A stretch of 64,000 nucleotides of DNA from Streptomyces gelaticus (GCF_014649535.1 NZ_BMTF01000030.1:1-64000); one strand, 5' to 3'. Shown: positions 42,436-50,857, counted from the stretch's first letter. Program-made: numbers and translations. Notes: a model not told the origin generated them from the sequence alone.

Positions 42436-42545
42436 ACGGGTCGCAGTTCCCAGGCCTCACCGGGAGCCGACAGCTCGCCGGGGTCGTTCACGACCACATC
42501 GGCGCCATGGCGGCGCAGCCCGGCGTGCGCGTGCGGCCCTCGGTC
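42436..42545 (-). pseudogene. Possible 3' relic of a HAD/beta-phosphoglucomutase gene
   Basis: The minus strand reads AGLRRHGADVVVNDPGELSA, closely resembling the C-terminal end of HAD-family beta-phosphoglucomutases (ALREHGADVVV-DLGEL). Such mutases convert the beta-glucose-1-phosphate made by GH65 enzymes and are often neighbours. Here only about 30 codons remain, without start or catalytic motifs, and the frame runs on past the expected stop. The remainder of 42360-42593 is otherwise empty. Confidence 0.4.
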
Positions 42546-42593
42546 CCGAGGTGAGCGTTTGCCGGACCTGCCGGCCGGCGTCAGGCTGGGAGC

Positions 42594-43622
42594 GTGGTGG
42601 GCGTACCGGCTTCGGAAGCGCTGACCGGGTGGGCCGTGGGGAGCCCCGGTCCGATCGGGGACGGCCCGCTGGTGCGTGTGCGGCGGGCGATGCCCTCACC
42701 GGGCTCCGGTGAGCTGTTGCTCACGGTGGAGGCATGCGGTGTGTGCCGCACCGACCTGCACCTTGCCGAGGGTGATCTGCGCCCGCACCGGGCGTCCACC
42801 GTTCCCGGCCATGAGATTGTCGGCCGGGTGGCCGCCGTCGGAGAGTCCGTCACGGGATTCCGGGCCGGCGACCGGGCCGGTGGGGCGTGGCTGCGCAGCA
42901 CCTGCGGGCACTGCCGCTACTGCCGGGCCGGCCGCGAGAACCTCTGCCCGGCCTCCCTCTACACCGGCTGGGACGCGGACGGAGGTTTCGCCGACATCGC
43001 CCTCGTGCCGGCCGACTACGCCTACCGGCTCCCGGAGGACCAGGACGCCGCGCAGCTGGCGCCGCTGCTGTGCGCCGGGATCATCGGCTACCGCGCCCTG
43101 CGCCGCAGCGCCCTGCCGCCCGGCGGCCGGCTCGGGATCTACGGCTTCGGGGCCTCGGCCCATCTGGCGGCGCAGGTCGCCCTGTCCGAAGGAGCGATCG
43201 TGCACGTGCTGACCCGTTCGGCACGGGCCCGTGAACTCGCCCTCGACCTGGGCGCCTCCTCCGTGGGCGGCGCCTACGGCCATCCGCCCGAACCACTGGA
43301 TTCGGCGATCCTGTTCGCACCGGTCGGTGATCTGGTGCCCGTGGCACTGGAGGCACTGGACCGTTCGGGAACGCTCGCCGTCGCGGGCATCCATCTCACC
43401 GACATCCCCGTGCTCAATTACCGGCGCCACCTCTTCGAGGAACGGAACCTGCGCAGCGTCACGTCCAACACCCGGCAGGACGGCCGCGACTTCCTGGACA
43501 CGGCCGCACGGATCGGCATGCAGGTCACCGTCAGTCCCTATCCGCTGAGCCGCGCCGACCAGGCTCTGACGGATCTGGCCGCCGACCGGGTCAGCGGCGC
43601 CGCCGTCCTCGTGCCGGGATGA
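42594..43622 (+). CDS. Zinc-binding alcohol dehydrogenase (AdhA-like)
   Basis: A 342-residue zinc MDR enzyme of the AdhA type. Catalytic zinc: CGVCRTDLH and GHEIVG; structural zinc: CGHCRYCRAGRENLC; the cofactor site is GIYGFGASAHLAAQVA near residue 180. Only about 40% of residues appear alike with the 38.9 kb dehydrogenase by eye, so it is not a recent duplicate. Probably a second redox-balancing dehydrogenase in the stress block. Start GTG 42594 (a run of GTG GTG) after GGGAGC. Confidence 0.9.
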   Translation: MVGVPASEALTGWAVGSPGPIGDGPLVRVRRAMPSPGSGELLLTVEACGVCRTDLHLAEGDLRPHRASTVPGHEIVGRVAAVGESVTGFRAGDRAGGAWLRSTCGHCRYCRAGRENLCPASLYTGWDADGGFADIALVPADYAYRLPEDQDAAQLAPLLCAGIIGYRALRRSALPPGGRLGIYGFGASAHLAAQVALSEGAIVHVLTRSARARELALDLGASSVGGAYGHPPEPLDSAILFAPVGDLVPVALEALDRSGTLAVAGIHLTDIPVLNYRRHLFEERNLRSVTSNTRQDGRDFLDTAARIGMQVTVSPYPLSRADQALTDLAADRVSGAAVLVPG

Positions 43623-43719
43623 ACAGGATCTGCATGCCCGCTCCGGTCGGCACACTCCCTCCGGTCGGCCCATGCCTTGCTGAAACCCGCAGTCACCGCA
43701 CCTACGGCGGAGGGCATCA

Positions 43720-44595
43720 TCATTCGTGAGCGATTACGGCGACGGGCGCGGTGGAGTGGTGGAGGATCGCGTGAGCGATCGGGCCGATGTGCATGCCGAC
43801 CGAGGACCGCCGGATGCGACGGCCGACGACCACCAGACCCGCTTCGGAACCTGCTTCCAGGAGTTGCTGGGAGGAGGGCCCGACCGTCGCCTGCGCGTCG
43901 AGGTCGACAGCCGGATACATGTCCCGCCACGGCCTCAGCATGTCGTCCAGGCCGTTTCGCTCGGTCCGGGCGATCTGGGCATTGACTTCACGGCTGTACG
44001 CGAATCCGGACCCGGCCAGCGGGGGCAGCATCCAGCTGTGCAGCGCATGGAGAGTGCAGCCCCGCCGTGATGCCTCGTCGAACGCGAAGGAGAGCAGGGC
44101 GTCGCACGGCCGGCCGGTGTCGACGCCCACGACCACGCCGCGGTCCAGGTGCCGCCCCTGGTCGTGCGGCAGGGTGTCCTCGGCCGCGCGTACCAGGACG
44201 ACGGGCTGCTCCACCGCGTGGATGACGGCCATGCCGACGGAACCGAGAACGAAACCCCTGAGTGTGCCCAGTCCGCGGGAGCCGAGCACCAGCATGCTCG
44301 CGCCCGCTGTGGCGCGGGCCAGTGAGGGGGCTGGTTGTCCGTCGAAAGATTCGGCGCTGATGTCCAGTCGCGGGTGTCTGTCCAGCAGTTCGTCGCAGGC
44401 GTCACGAAGGAGGGTCCGAGCCGCTTGGCGGCGCTCCTCGGAGCGGGCCGCGGGAACGCCGGGGCGCGGAGACCATGTTTCGGCGTGGACGAGATGGAGG
44501 GGCGCACTGCGCATGAGCGCTTCCCGCGCGGCCCAATGAGCTGCCGCGACACTTTCTGCGGATCCGTCGAGGCCGACGACAACACGCCGGTTCAT
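43720..44595 (-). CDS. Universal stress protein, two Usp domains
   Basis: A 291-residue tandem Usp. Domain 1 starts RVVVGLDGSAESVAAAHWA and has the ATP-type loop VLGSRGLGTLRGFVLGSVGM; domain 2 starts GVVVGVDTGRPCDALLSFAF and has VVGRRIRRSSVGMHIGPIAH. It is more similar to the USP at 51 kb (shared PWRD-YP/FP-V and GRPCDALL/GPCDHLL) than to the one at 37 kb. It lies 63 bases after CBS protein B, on the same strand, and probably ends that transcript. Confidence 0.92.
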   Translation of the reverse strand: MNRRVVVGLDGSAESVAAAHWAAREALMRSAPLHLVHAETWSPRPGVPAARSEERRQAARTLLRDACDELLDRHPRLDISAESFDGQPAPSLARATAGASMLVLGSRGLGTLRGFVLGSVGMAVIHAVEQPVVLVRAAEDTLPHDQGRHLDRGVVVGVDTGRPCDALLSFAFDEASRRGCTLHALHSWMLPPLAGSGFAYSREVNAQIARTERNGLDDMLRPWRDMYPAVDLDAQATVGPSSQQLLEAGSEAGLVVVGRRIRRSSVGMHIGPIAHAILHHSTAPVAVIAHE

Positions 44596-44658
44596 GATGG
44601 CCCTCCTCGGGCAGGGGCTGCTTCGGGTCGGTGAAGAACTCGCGTACGTGTCGGCGGG

Positions 44659-45291
44659 TCAGACCTTCTTCTGCTGCTGCCGGGTGTCCATGCGTACATC
44701 GCCGGCCGTGTCGTCCTGCTCGTGACCGAGCCGGTCGATCACGTCCACGACTCCGTCGACGCTCTGGCACAGACGCAGAACGATGGGGACGAGGCTTCGC
44801 CGGGGCACGGTGCCACTGAGGGTCACGACACCATCGGCGACCTCGACGGTCAGCGACGAGGGGCTGAGCCGCAACGTGTGGGTCAGGACGTCTTCGAGGA
44901 TCTCCTCCTGGATGGCGTGGTCCCTGCGCAGGAAGAGCTGCAGGAGGTCGCTGCGGCTCAGGACCCCGATCAGCCGGCCTTCGCTGTCGATGACAGGGAG
45001 CCTCTTGATCTTGTGCTTCTCCATGACGCGGGCGGCGCGGACAGCGCTCCACCCGGGAGCTGCGGTGATCGCCGGATGACTCATGAGATCGGCGGCCGTG
45101 TTCCCGGTGTCGTGCCGACGGAGCAGGTCGGCCTCGGAAACGACACCCATGGGGCATCCGTTCTCGTCCACGACGGGCACGGCGGTGATACCGAACTCGT
45201 CCAGGAGCCGGGCGATCTCCTTGAACGTGGTGCCGCGCTGGACACTGACGGCTGCGGGCGTCATGAGGTCACAGACGCTGCGATGCCTCAT
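44659..45291 (-). CDS. CBS-CBS-BON domain protein (paralogue B)
   Basis: A 210-residue member of the local CBS-BON family: CBS1 AVPVVDENGCPMGVVSEADL, CBS2 RLPVIDSEGRLIGVLSRSDL, BON VEVADGVVTLSGTVPRRSL. The C-terminus adds a basic Gln-rich tail (DTRQQQKKV). The ATG at 45291 begins MRHRSVCDLM; the spacing to the upstream CBS gene is 13 bases, so the pair is co-transcribed. Confidence 0.9.
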   Translation of the reverse strand: MRHRSVCDLMTPAAVSVQRGTTFKEIARLLDEFGITAVPVVDENGCPMGVVSEADLLRRHDTGNTAADLMSHPAITAAPGWSAVRAARVMEKHKIKRLPVIDSEGRLIGVLSRSDLLQLFLRRDHAIQEEILEDVLTHTLRLSPSSLTVEVADGVVTLSGTVPRRSLVPIVLRLCQSVDGVVDVIDRLGHEQDDTAGDVRMDTRQQQKKV

Positions 45292-45304
45292 CGTCGCCCT
45301 CCAA

Positions 45305-45907
45305 TCACGCGGGAACTTCGGACTCGAACCGGGCCGAGACGTCCACGACTCCCGGCACCGTGCACGCGATACGCACCAGCACGTCACCGAGTGACGGTTC
45401 GGGGACGGTGCCGCTCAGACGGACGATGCCGTCGGACACATGGACGTCCACGGTCGCGGAGCCCTCGGGGATCAGCTGAGTCATGATCAGCTCGCGCAGT
45501 TCCTGGGCGATGTCCTGGTCCGGACGGAGGTAGATCTTGAGCAGATCACCCCGGCTGACCACGCCCACGATGTGTCCGTCGTCGTCGACGACTGGCAGCC
45601 GTTTGAGGTGGCCGCGGGCCATCAGCCGGGCAGCCCCCGCTATACCTGCGTTCCGGGGCACCGTCACGGCAGGGACGGTCATCAGCTGACCGGCGGTCAC
45701 GGCGCGGTACTCGTCTGCGCCCTGCGCCTTGAGCAGAAGGTTCGCTTCGGAGACCACGCCGACGACCCGTCCCTCGTCGGAAATGACGGGCAGGGCACTG
45801 ATCCGCCATTGCCGCATGGCCTCCACGATGTCCTTGAACGGCGCTCCGCGGTTGACCGTGATGACGGCGTGCGTCATCACGTCGTCGACGGTACGCAGAT
45901 GTTTCAT
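45305..45907 (-). CDS. CBS-CBS-BON domain protein (paralogue C)
   Basis: A 200-residue copy with the shortest inter-CBS loop: CBS1 ALPVISDEGRVVGVVSEANL, CBS2 RLPVVDDDGHIVGVVSRGDL, BON VHVSDGIVRLSGTVPEPSL. It replaces the usual VVSEAD by VVSEAN. ATG 45907 follows GGAGGAACC. It is the first gene of the B-C pair, with a candidate operator in the 135-base gap upstream. Confidence 0.9.
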   Translation of the reverse strand: MKHLRTVDDVMTHAVITVNRGAPFKDIVEAMRQWRISALPVISDEGRVVGVVSEANLLLKAQGADEYRAVTAGQLMTVPAVTVPRNAGIAGAARLMARGHLKRLPVVDDDGHIVGVVSRGDLLKIYLRPDQDIAQELRELIMTQLIPEGSATVDVHVSDGIVRLSGTVPEPSLGDVLVRIACTVPGVVDVSARFESEVPA

Positions 45908-45970
45908 GGTTCCTCCAGGAATGTGAGGCCCTGTACCTCTGGGCGTCGGCACCGTCGATGCCCTCCGGCA

Positions 45971-45984
45971 GGACCCCGGGGTCC
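45971..45984. promoter_or_regulatory. Perfect 14-base palindrome upstream of CBS protein C
   Basis: GGACCCCGGGGTCC, 64-77 bases before the CBS-C start. It has the same size and GGAC/GTCC ends as DosR-type sites but a different centre. Possible operator. Confidence 0.3.
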
Positions 45985-46042
45985 GCCGGGGACGACTGCT
46001 CGGCCCTGTTGCCCCGGCGCGAACGCTCAGGGGCTGTCGGTG

Positions 46043-46720
46043 TCATGCGCCAGAACCGTGCTCCGGCCGCAGATCGTCCACGGCGTATGCGAGGGACTGG
46101 TCGACACTGACGACCCCGTCGACAGAGAGGCACAGGAGTTCGATGATCGGAATGAATGAGCGTTCTTCCACAGTGCCGCTCAGGGTGACGACTCCTTCCT
46201 GGACGGTGACCGTCACGCCGCCCGGTGTCAGCCGGAGCATCCGGCCCAGTACCTCGTCGACGATTTCTTCGTGTATCGCCTCGTCGTGGCGGAGCATGGG
46301 GCGCAGCAGATCCGAGCGGCTGACGATGCCCACGAGCGTGCCGGTGTCATCGATCACCGGAAGGCGTTTGACGCCACGCTCGTTCAGGAAGCGCGCCGTC
46401 TCGACGATGCCCCACGAGGGTCGGGCCGTGAGCACGGGAGTGGACATGAGATCAGCGGCGGTGCGGGCCTCCATGGTGCGGTGGTCCACGGCCGCCGTGC
46501 CGTGTGGTTGGTCACCGCCCTCCGCTTCCGGCAGACCCGCCTGCCTGCGGAGCAGGTCGGCCTCGGAGACGATGCCGATGGGGTGGTGGTGGGCGTCCAC
46601 GACGGGCAGGGCCGAGACGTCGTTGCAGGCAAGGCTCCAGGCGATCGTCCTGAGTGATTCTTCGGGGCCGGCCGTGGCCACGTCCCGGGTCATGACTTCT
46701 GCAACAGTGCGGTGCATCAT
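46043..46720 (-). CDS. CBS-CBS-BON domain protein (paralogue D)
   Basis: A 225-residue copy: CBS1 ALPVVDAHHHPIGIVSEADL, an extended Gly/His-containing loop (about residues 62-85), CBS2 RLPVIDDTGTLVGIVSRSDL, BON VTVQEGVVTLSGTVEERSF. The loop between the CBS motifs is the most variable part across the six paralogues. Start ATG 46720 (MMHRTVAEVM). It is 63 bases downstream of paralogue E. Confidence 0.9.
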   Translation of the reverse strand: MMHRTVAEVMTRDVATAGPEESLRTIAWSLACNDVSALPVVDAHHHPIGIVSEADLLRRQAGLPEAEGGDQPHGTAAVDHRTMEARTAADLMSTPVLTARPSWGIVETARFLNERGVKRLPVIDDTGTLVGIVSRSDLLRPMLRHDEAIHEEIVDEVLGRMLRLTPGGVTVTVQEGVVTLSGTVEERSFIPIIELLCLSVDGVVSVDQSLAYAVDDLRPEHGSGA

Positions 46721-46783
46721 GATCCGATCTCCCTTTCGTGCAGGGACCTGCTGCGACGGGCGGCGATTGGCAACGACACGGCC

Positions 46784-47458
46784 TCACCGCTCGGCGGACG
46801 GACCAGGTGCCACCTCCTGGAGGGAGGTGGGTACGGGGCCGTTCACGGGTGCGGTCACATGGCTCACGACCGCGACCACCCCGTCGAGCTGTTCGACGAG
46901 GTAGGCCAGGATCGCGATCTGGCCACGGCTCTCCAGCCGGCCTTCCAGGGTGACGACACCGTCGACGACGTGGACGGTGACCGTGTCGGGTCCGAGCCCC
47001 ATGGTGCGCACCAGCACGTCCTGGATGACGCGTCCTCGTATCTCCGCGTCGGGTCGGAGGAAGAGACGCAGCAGGTCCCGGCGAGTGACGATGCCGACGA
47101 GCCGGTCCTCGTCGTCCACGACCGGGAGCCTCTCCACACCGCTGCGCGTCATCAGCCGGGCGGCCTCCGGCGCGCTCTCCTCCGCGTGGACGGTCACCGC
47201 CGGCGTCGACATGATCTCGGCAGCGGTGGATTCCGCTCCGGACGGGGCCGTGCCACCGGCATCGGGATTCCGTGCCGCCTGTCGGCTCAGCAGATCGCTC
47301 TCGGAGACGACACCGACCACCCGGTCCTCCTCGTCGAGGACAGGCAGTCCACTGATGTCGTGCTGGGCGAGCAGCTTCGCGACCTCCTTGAAGGAGGTGA
47401 GCGAGACGACCGAGACGACCTCGTCGGTCATCAGGTCTCCTACTTTGATGTGCTTCAT
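46784..47458 (-). CDS. CBS-CBS-BON domain protein (paralogue E)
   Basis: A 224-residue copy: CBS1 GLPVLDEEDRVVGVVSESDL, CBS2 RLPVVDDEDRLVGIVTRRDL, BON VHVVDGVVTLEGRLESRGQ, and a Pro-rich tail. ATG 47458 begins MKHIKVGDLM. A 220-base gap (47459-47678) separates it from paralogue F; that gap holds no recognisable gene but has GGGACCGGGCGGACC, another GGGAC-type element. Confidence 0.9.
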   Translation of the reverse strand: MKHIKVGDLMTDEVVSVVSLTSFKEVAKLLAQHDISGLPVLDEEDRVVGVVSESDLLSRQAARNPDAGGTAPSGAESTAAEIMSTPAVTVHAEESAPEAARLMTRSGVERLPVVDDEDRLVGIVTRRDLLRLFLRPDAEIRGRVIQDVLVRTMGLGPDTVTVHVVDGVVTLEGRLESRGQIAILAYLVEQLDGVVAVVSHVTAPVNGPVPTSLQEVAPGPSAER

Positions 47459-47678
47459 GGCGGCACCCCCTGCCGTCTCGCAGAGATTCACCCGGACGCG
47501 ATGCCGGAGGCTGTTCACCGACCACGATCCTTCGGGCCGTACGGGGACAGGAGGGCCGAACGGGGCGTGGCAGGGACCGGGCGGACCAGGCTCGCGCATC
47601 CGGGCCGCTCGGGGGTCGCCGGCGGTGCCCGAAGGCGGCGTCGGGCCCCGTCGTGGACAGACCGCTCTCCGGGAAACC

Positions 47679-48302
47679 TCAGGCAAGCTCCATGCGTACG
47701 TCCACTACGCCTTCGACCGCGCGAATGGCCCGAGCCAGAAGGGGTACCAGAGAACGGTCCCGCAGCGGGCCTCGAACAGTGACGACACCGTCCAGCACAG
47801 TGAAGTCCACCCGGTCCGGAGGGGACAGTCCGGCGACCACAGCGGATCGGATCTCCTCGTCGATCTCATCGTCCGGCCGCAGAAACACCTTCAAGAGGTC
47901 GCTGCGGCTCACGACGCCTTCCAGCATGCCGAGGCCGTTCACGACGGGCAGTCGTTTCACGTGCTTGCGTGCCATGATGCGGGCGGCCTCGGCGAGCGTG
48001 GCGTCGGGGTGGACGGTGACGGCCGGACTCGACATCAGCTCCTCGGCCAGCACGGCGTCGGCTTTCGACGCCTCCTCCGACTGACCGGGCAGCCTCGGTT
48101 CGTCCTGCCGGAACTCCTCCTTCGGCAGCAGGTCCGCCTCGGAAACGACCCCGACGACGCGGCCCTCGCCTTCGAGGACCGGCACGGCGCTGACCTGCCA
48201 CTGATGCATCAGCTCGACGATCTCCTTGTACGAGGCCTCGCGGCCGATCGCCACAGCCGTGTGGGTCATGACGTCGCTGACGGTGTACGGAGATGCAGCC
48301 AT
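47679..48302 (-). CDS. CBS-CBS-BON domain protein (paralogue F)
   Basis: A 207-residue copy: CBS1 AVPVLEGEGRVVGVVSEADL followed by LPKEEF as in paralogue A, CBS2 RLPVVNGLGMLEGVVSRSDL, BON FTVLDGVVTVRGPLRDRSL. ATG 48302 has GGAGGAGC upstream. It is 47 bases after the cNMP-binding gene, so a nucleotide-binding Crp-like protein and a CBS protein are co-transcribed here. Confidence 0.9.
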   Translation of the reverse strand: MAASPYTVSDVMTHTAVAIGREASYKEIVELMHQWQVSAVPVLEGEGRVVGVVSEADLLPKEEFRQDEPRLPGQSEEASKADAVLAEELMSSPAVTVHPDATLAEAARIMARKHVKRLPVVNGLGMLEGVVSRSDLLKVFLRPDDEIDEEIRSAVVAGLSPPDRVDFTVLDGVVTVRGPLRDRSLVPLLARAIRAVEGVVDVRMELA

Positions 48303-48349
48303 GGGGTGCTCCTCCGGAGTGACTGACGGGTGGTGACACGGCGGCGTAC

Positions 48350-48811
48350 TCACACGAACCCGCCGCTGCCATGAGGGGCGTAGAGATCGAGCAGACGGAT
48401 CCGGGTGGCCTGCAATCGGTCGGCGAGGACCTGCCCGACCCAGTGGCCGACGGCCGAACCGAAGGAGGGGTCCGCGTCCATCGTCATGAGTACGGTCTCC
48501 GCGTCGAATTCGTGGGTGCGGACGGGGGTCATCGCCTCCGCTCCGAGGTGCCATATGTAGGGCTTGAACAGCCAGGCCCAGCCGACCAGCTCGCCGGGTC
48601 CGAGGCTCTCTATCACCACCGGGGCGCTGCCCGGTACGCGAATGTCGAGCGTGACGGTGCCCGAACGCAGGATCCAGAAGCGGTCCGCGTGGTCCCCTTC
48701 CCGGAAGAGACGGACACCCTCGGCGAAATTGACCTCCCGCCCGATCCCCATCAGACGGGCACGGTACTGGGCGGGCAGGGCCGCGGTGATACGAGTCGGA
48801 GAACCGCTCAT
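48350..48811 (-). CDS. Stand-alone cyclic-nucleotide-binding (Crp-like) protein, paralogue
   Basis: A 153-residue protein, the same length as the 36.1 kb paralogue and also without an HTH. Shared core: DHADRFWILRSGTV (about residues 40-53), GELVGWAWLFKPYIWHLGAE (about 73-92), and a C-helix RIRLLDLYAP. The barrel lacks the classical cAMP phosphate-binding RTA motif, so another ligand, or none, is likely. GTG/ATG start at 48811 (MSGSPTRITAAL) follows GGAGGCC. It heads the CBS-F transcript. Confidence 0.85.
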   Translation of the reverse strand: MSGSPTRITAALPAQYRARLMGIGREVNFAEGVRLFREGDHADRFWILRSGTVTLDIRVPGSAPVVIESLGPGELVGWAWLFKPYIWHLGAEAMTPVRTHEFDAETVLMTMDADPSFGSAVGHWVGQVLADRLQATRIRLLDLYAPHGSGGFV

Positions 48812-49132
48812 CGGTGGCCTCCTCGGTGGTCCCCGGTGTCAGCATCGCCGGGCAGCCGGTTCACGGTCATGGGCCGTCCGGCCCTGCCGCAGGTCCGCCC
48901 GGTCCCTCCACTATCGCCTTCCAGGCATCGCGGGCCAACCGGACGCCGGGGCGGCGACGAGGACATCGGCCCCTGTCGTGCCGTGCCGAAAGCACGTCGT
49001 GCATGCGGTCCGGCCGGGCCACGAAGAGGGTCGAACGTTCCCCGTCCGGGCCGAACCGGCCCTCACGGCGGACCCGCTCCGGTGCCACCGTGAGAACGGA
49101 CGCTCTCCCTCCAGCGGGGCGAACAGAAGGCG
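48812..49132. promoter_or_regulatory. Divergent regulatory region, cNMP-binding protein / USP
   Basis: 321 bases between diverging genes with no coding sequence recognised. Two dyads share identical 6-base arms: GGGCCG-TC-CGGCCC (48871-48884), 60-73 bases before the cNMP-binding gene, and GGGCCG-AAC-CGGCCC (49048-49062), 71-85 bases before the USP gene. Each points to one of the two promoters, which makes them the best candidates here for a shared operator. Confidence 0.45.
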
Positions 49133-50017
49133 GTGGGAATGATGGAGCTGCCCCTGGTCTCAGGTGTGGACGGGTCGGAGAGCAGCCTGAGGGCGGTCGA
49201 CTGGGCCGCCGATGAGGCAGCCCTCCGCGGCCTTTCGCTGCGCCTGGTGTACGCGTCCAGGTGGGAGCAGTACGAGGGCGCCGCGCTCGCACGCAGCCTG
49301 GGGCGTCCTTCGGAGCGGGCGCTCGCCGGCCGCATCGTCGAAAACGCTGCTGAGCGGGTCCGCCGCCGCCGTCCGGATGTCGACGTCTCGGCCGAGGCGA
49401 CGCCCGAGGACGCGGTGACCGCCCTGTTGCACGAGGGGCGCCATGCCGAGGCGCTGATCACCGGGGAGCGAGGCCGTGGCGGGCTCACCGGACTGCTGCT
49501 CGGCTCGGTCGGTCTGGCCGTGGCCGCGCGTGCCCCGTGTCCCGTCGTCGTCGTGCGTGGTGACAGGGTCGGGATCGAAGGCCTGCACGGGCGGATCCTC
49601 GTGGGCGTCGGGGAGCCGGGGGAGGCGTCGGCGGCGGTTCGGTTCGCCTTCCGTGAGGCCGGGGTGAGGGGCTGCGAACTGGATGCCGTACGCGCCTGGC
49701 GCTGTCCCTCGCACGATCGCGCGGACCATCCGCGTACCGTCGACGAGCCGCACCTCTACTACAAGGAACGTGCGGCGACGCTGATCGACGAAGCGGTGGC
49801 CGAGACCGTACGCGAGAACCCGACGGTCCGGCTGCACTTGGCGGCGGTCGAGGGAAAGGCCGCGAGGGTACTGGTGCAGCGCTCCGCCGCGGCGGACCTG
49901 ATCGTCGTGGGAGCACATCGCCACCGGGGCCGCCTCGGACTCCAACTCGGCCGGGTCGCCCATGCGCTGCTTCACCACGCCGACTGTCCGGTGGCCGTCG
50001 TACCTCTCGCGGCCTGA
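49133..50017 (+). CDS. Universal stress protein, two Usp domains
   Basis: A 294-residue tandem Usp, closest to the 37 kb copy (same GVDGSESSLRAVDWA start, same DPVNAL/EDAVTAL region). Domain 1 has the nucleotide loop ITGERGRGGLTGLLLGSVGL, where GER replaces the usual GSR; domain 2 ends VGAHRHRGRLGLQLGRVAHA. GTG 49133 is preceded by AGAAGGCG as in the 37 kb gene, with an in-frame ATG shortly after. It converges with the polyphosphate kinase gene. Confidence 0.92.
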   Translation: MGMMELPLVSGVDGSESSLRAVDWAADEAALRGLSLRLVYASRWEQYEGAALARSLGRPSERALAGRIVENAAERVRRRRPDVDVSAEATPEDAVTALLHEGRHAEALITGERGRGGLTGLLLGSVGLAVAARAPCPVVVVRGDRVGIEGLHGRILVGVGEPGEASAAVRFAFREAGVRGCELDAVRAWRCPSHDRADHPRTVDEPHLYYKERAATLIDEAVAETVRENPTVRLHLAAVEGKAARVLVQRSAAADLIVVGAHRHRGRLGLQLGRVAHALLHHADCPVAVVPLAA

Positions 50018-50035
50018 TCGTGCGACCGCCCGGTC

Positions 50036-50857
50036 TCACTTCCCGAGCCGCGACGCGTGGTCGGGGACGTACGTCTGAAGGTCTCTCGGCGGTCGTTGGT
50101 AGCCGGTGGCCGGAGGCCGCGGGGGCAGTTCGATCACGGGCGGATCGACCCTCTCGTACGGGACGGTCGACAGGAGATGGGCGATCATGTTCAGCCGGGC
50201 CCTGCGCTTGTCGTCGCTCTCGACGACGTACCACGGAGCCTCCGAGATGTCGGTGTGCACGAACATCTCGTCCTTCGCCCGCGAATAGGCCTCCCAGCGG
50301 GTGATCGATTCCAGGTCCATCGGCGAGAGCTTCCACCGGCGGGTGGGATCATGGAGCCTGCGCCGGAACCGCTCCTCCTGCACCGCGTCACTGACCGAGA
50401 ACCAGTACTTGCGCAACAGGATGCCGTCCTCGACCAGCATCCGCTCGAAGATCGGGCACTGGTGAAGGAACCGCTGGTGTTCCTCCCTGGTGCAGAAGTC
50501 CATGACGCGCTCGACGCCGGCGCGGTTGTACCAGCTCCGGTCGAACAGGACCATTTCCCCCGCGGCCGGCAGGTGCTCGACATAGCGCTGGAAGTACCAC
50601 TGGCCGCGCTCGCGCTCGGTGGGCTGCGGGAGCGCGGCGATGCGCGCCACCCGGGGGTTGAGGCGTTCGGTGACGCGCTTGATGGTGCTGCCCTTGCCCG
50701 CCGCGTCACGTCCCTCGAACACCACGACGAGCCGTGCGCCTTCGGCACGTACCCACTCCTGGAGCTTCACCAGTTCGGTCTGGAGCCGGTACAGCTCCCG
50801 CTCGTACAGCGGGCGCGGCAGCTTTCCGGGCGTACTCGAGTTCTTCTCGTCCGACAT
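50036..50857 (-). CDS. ppk2: Polyphosphate kinase 2
   Basis: A 273-residue PPK2-family enzyme that transfers phosphate between polyphosphate and nucleoside di- or triphosphates, able to regenerate ATP or GTP from polyphosphate. Walker A is GRDAAGKGSTIKR (about residues 49-61), Walker B VLFDRSWYNRAGVERVM (about 102-118), and the Arg-rich lid EERFRRRLHDPTRRWKLSP follows. Single-domain length fits class I PPK2. In this block it offers ATP buffering when respiration stops. ATG 50857; a divergent gap upstream contains the USP promoter. Confidence 0.95.
   Translation of the reverse strand: MSDEKNSSTPGKLPRPLYERELYRLQTELVKLQEWVRAEGARLVVVFEGRDAAGKGSTIKRVTERLNPRVARIAALPQPTERERGQWYFQRYVEHLPAAGEMVLFDRSWYNRAGVERVMDFCTREEHQRFLHQCPIFERMLVEDGILLRKYWFSVSDAVQEERFRRRLHDPTRRWKLSPMDLESITRWEAYSRAKDEMFVHTDISEAPWYVVESDDKRRARLNMIAHLLSTVPYERVDPPVIELPPRPPATGYQRPPRDLQTYVPDHASRLGK

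Noticed and set aside
48867..49020. Possible coding relic in the cNMP-protein/USP gap
   Set aside because: Frames on both strands gave no consistent family similarity; the interval is better explained as promoter DNA.
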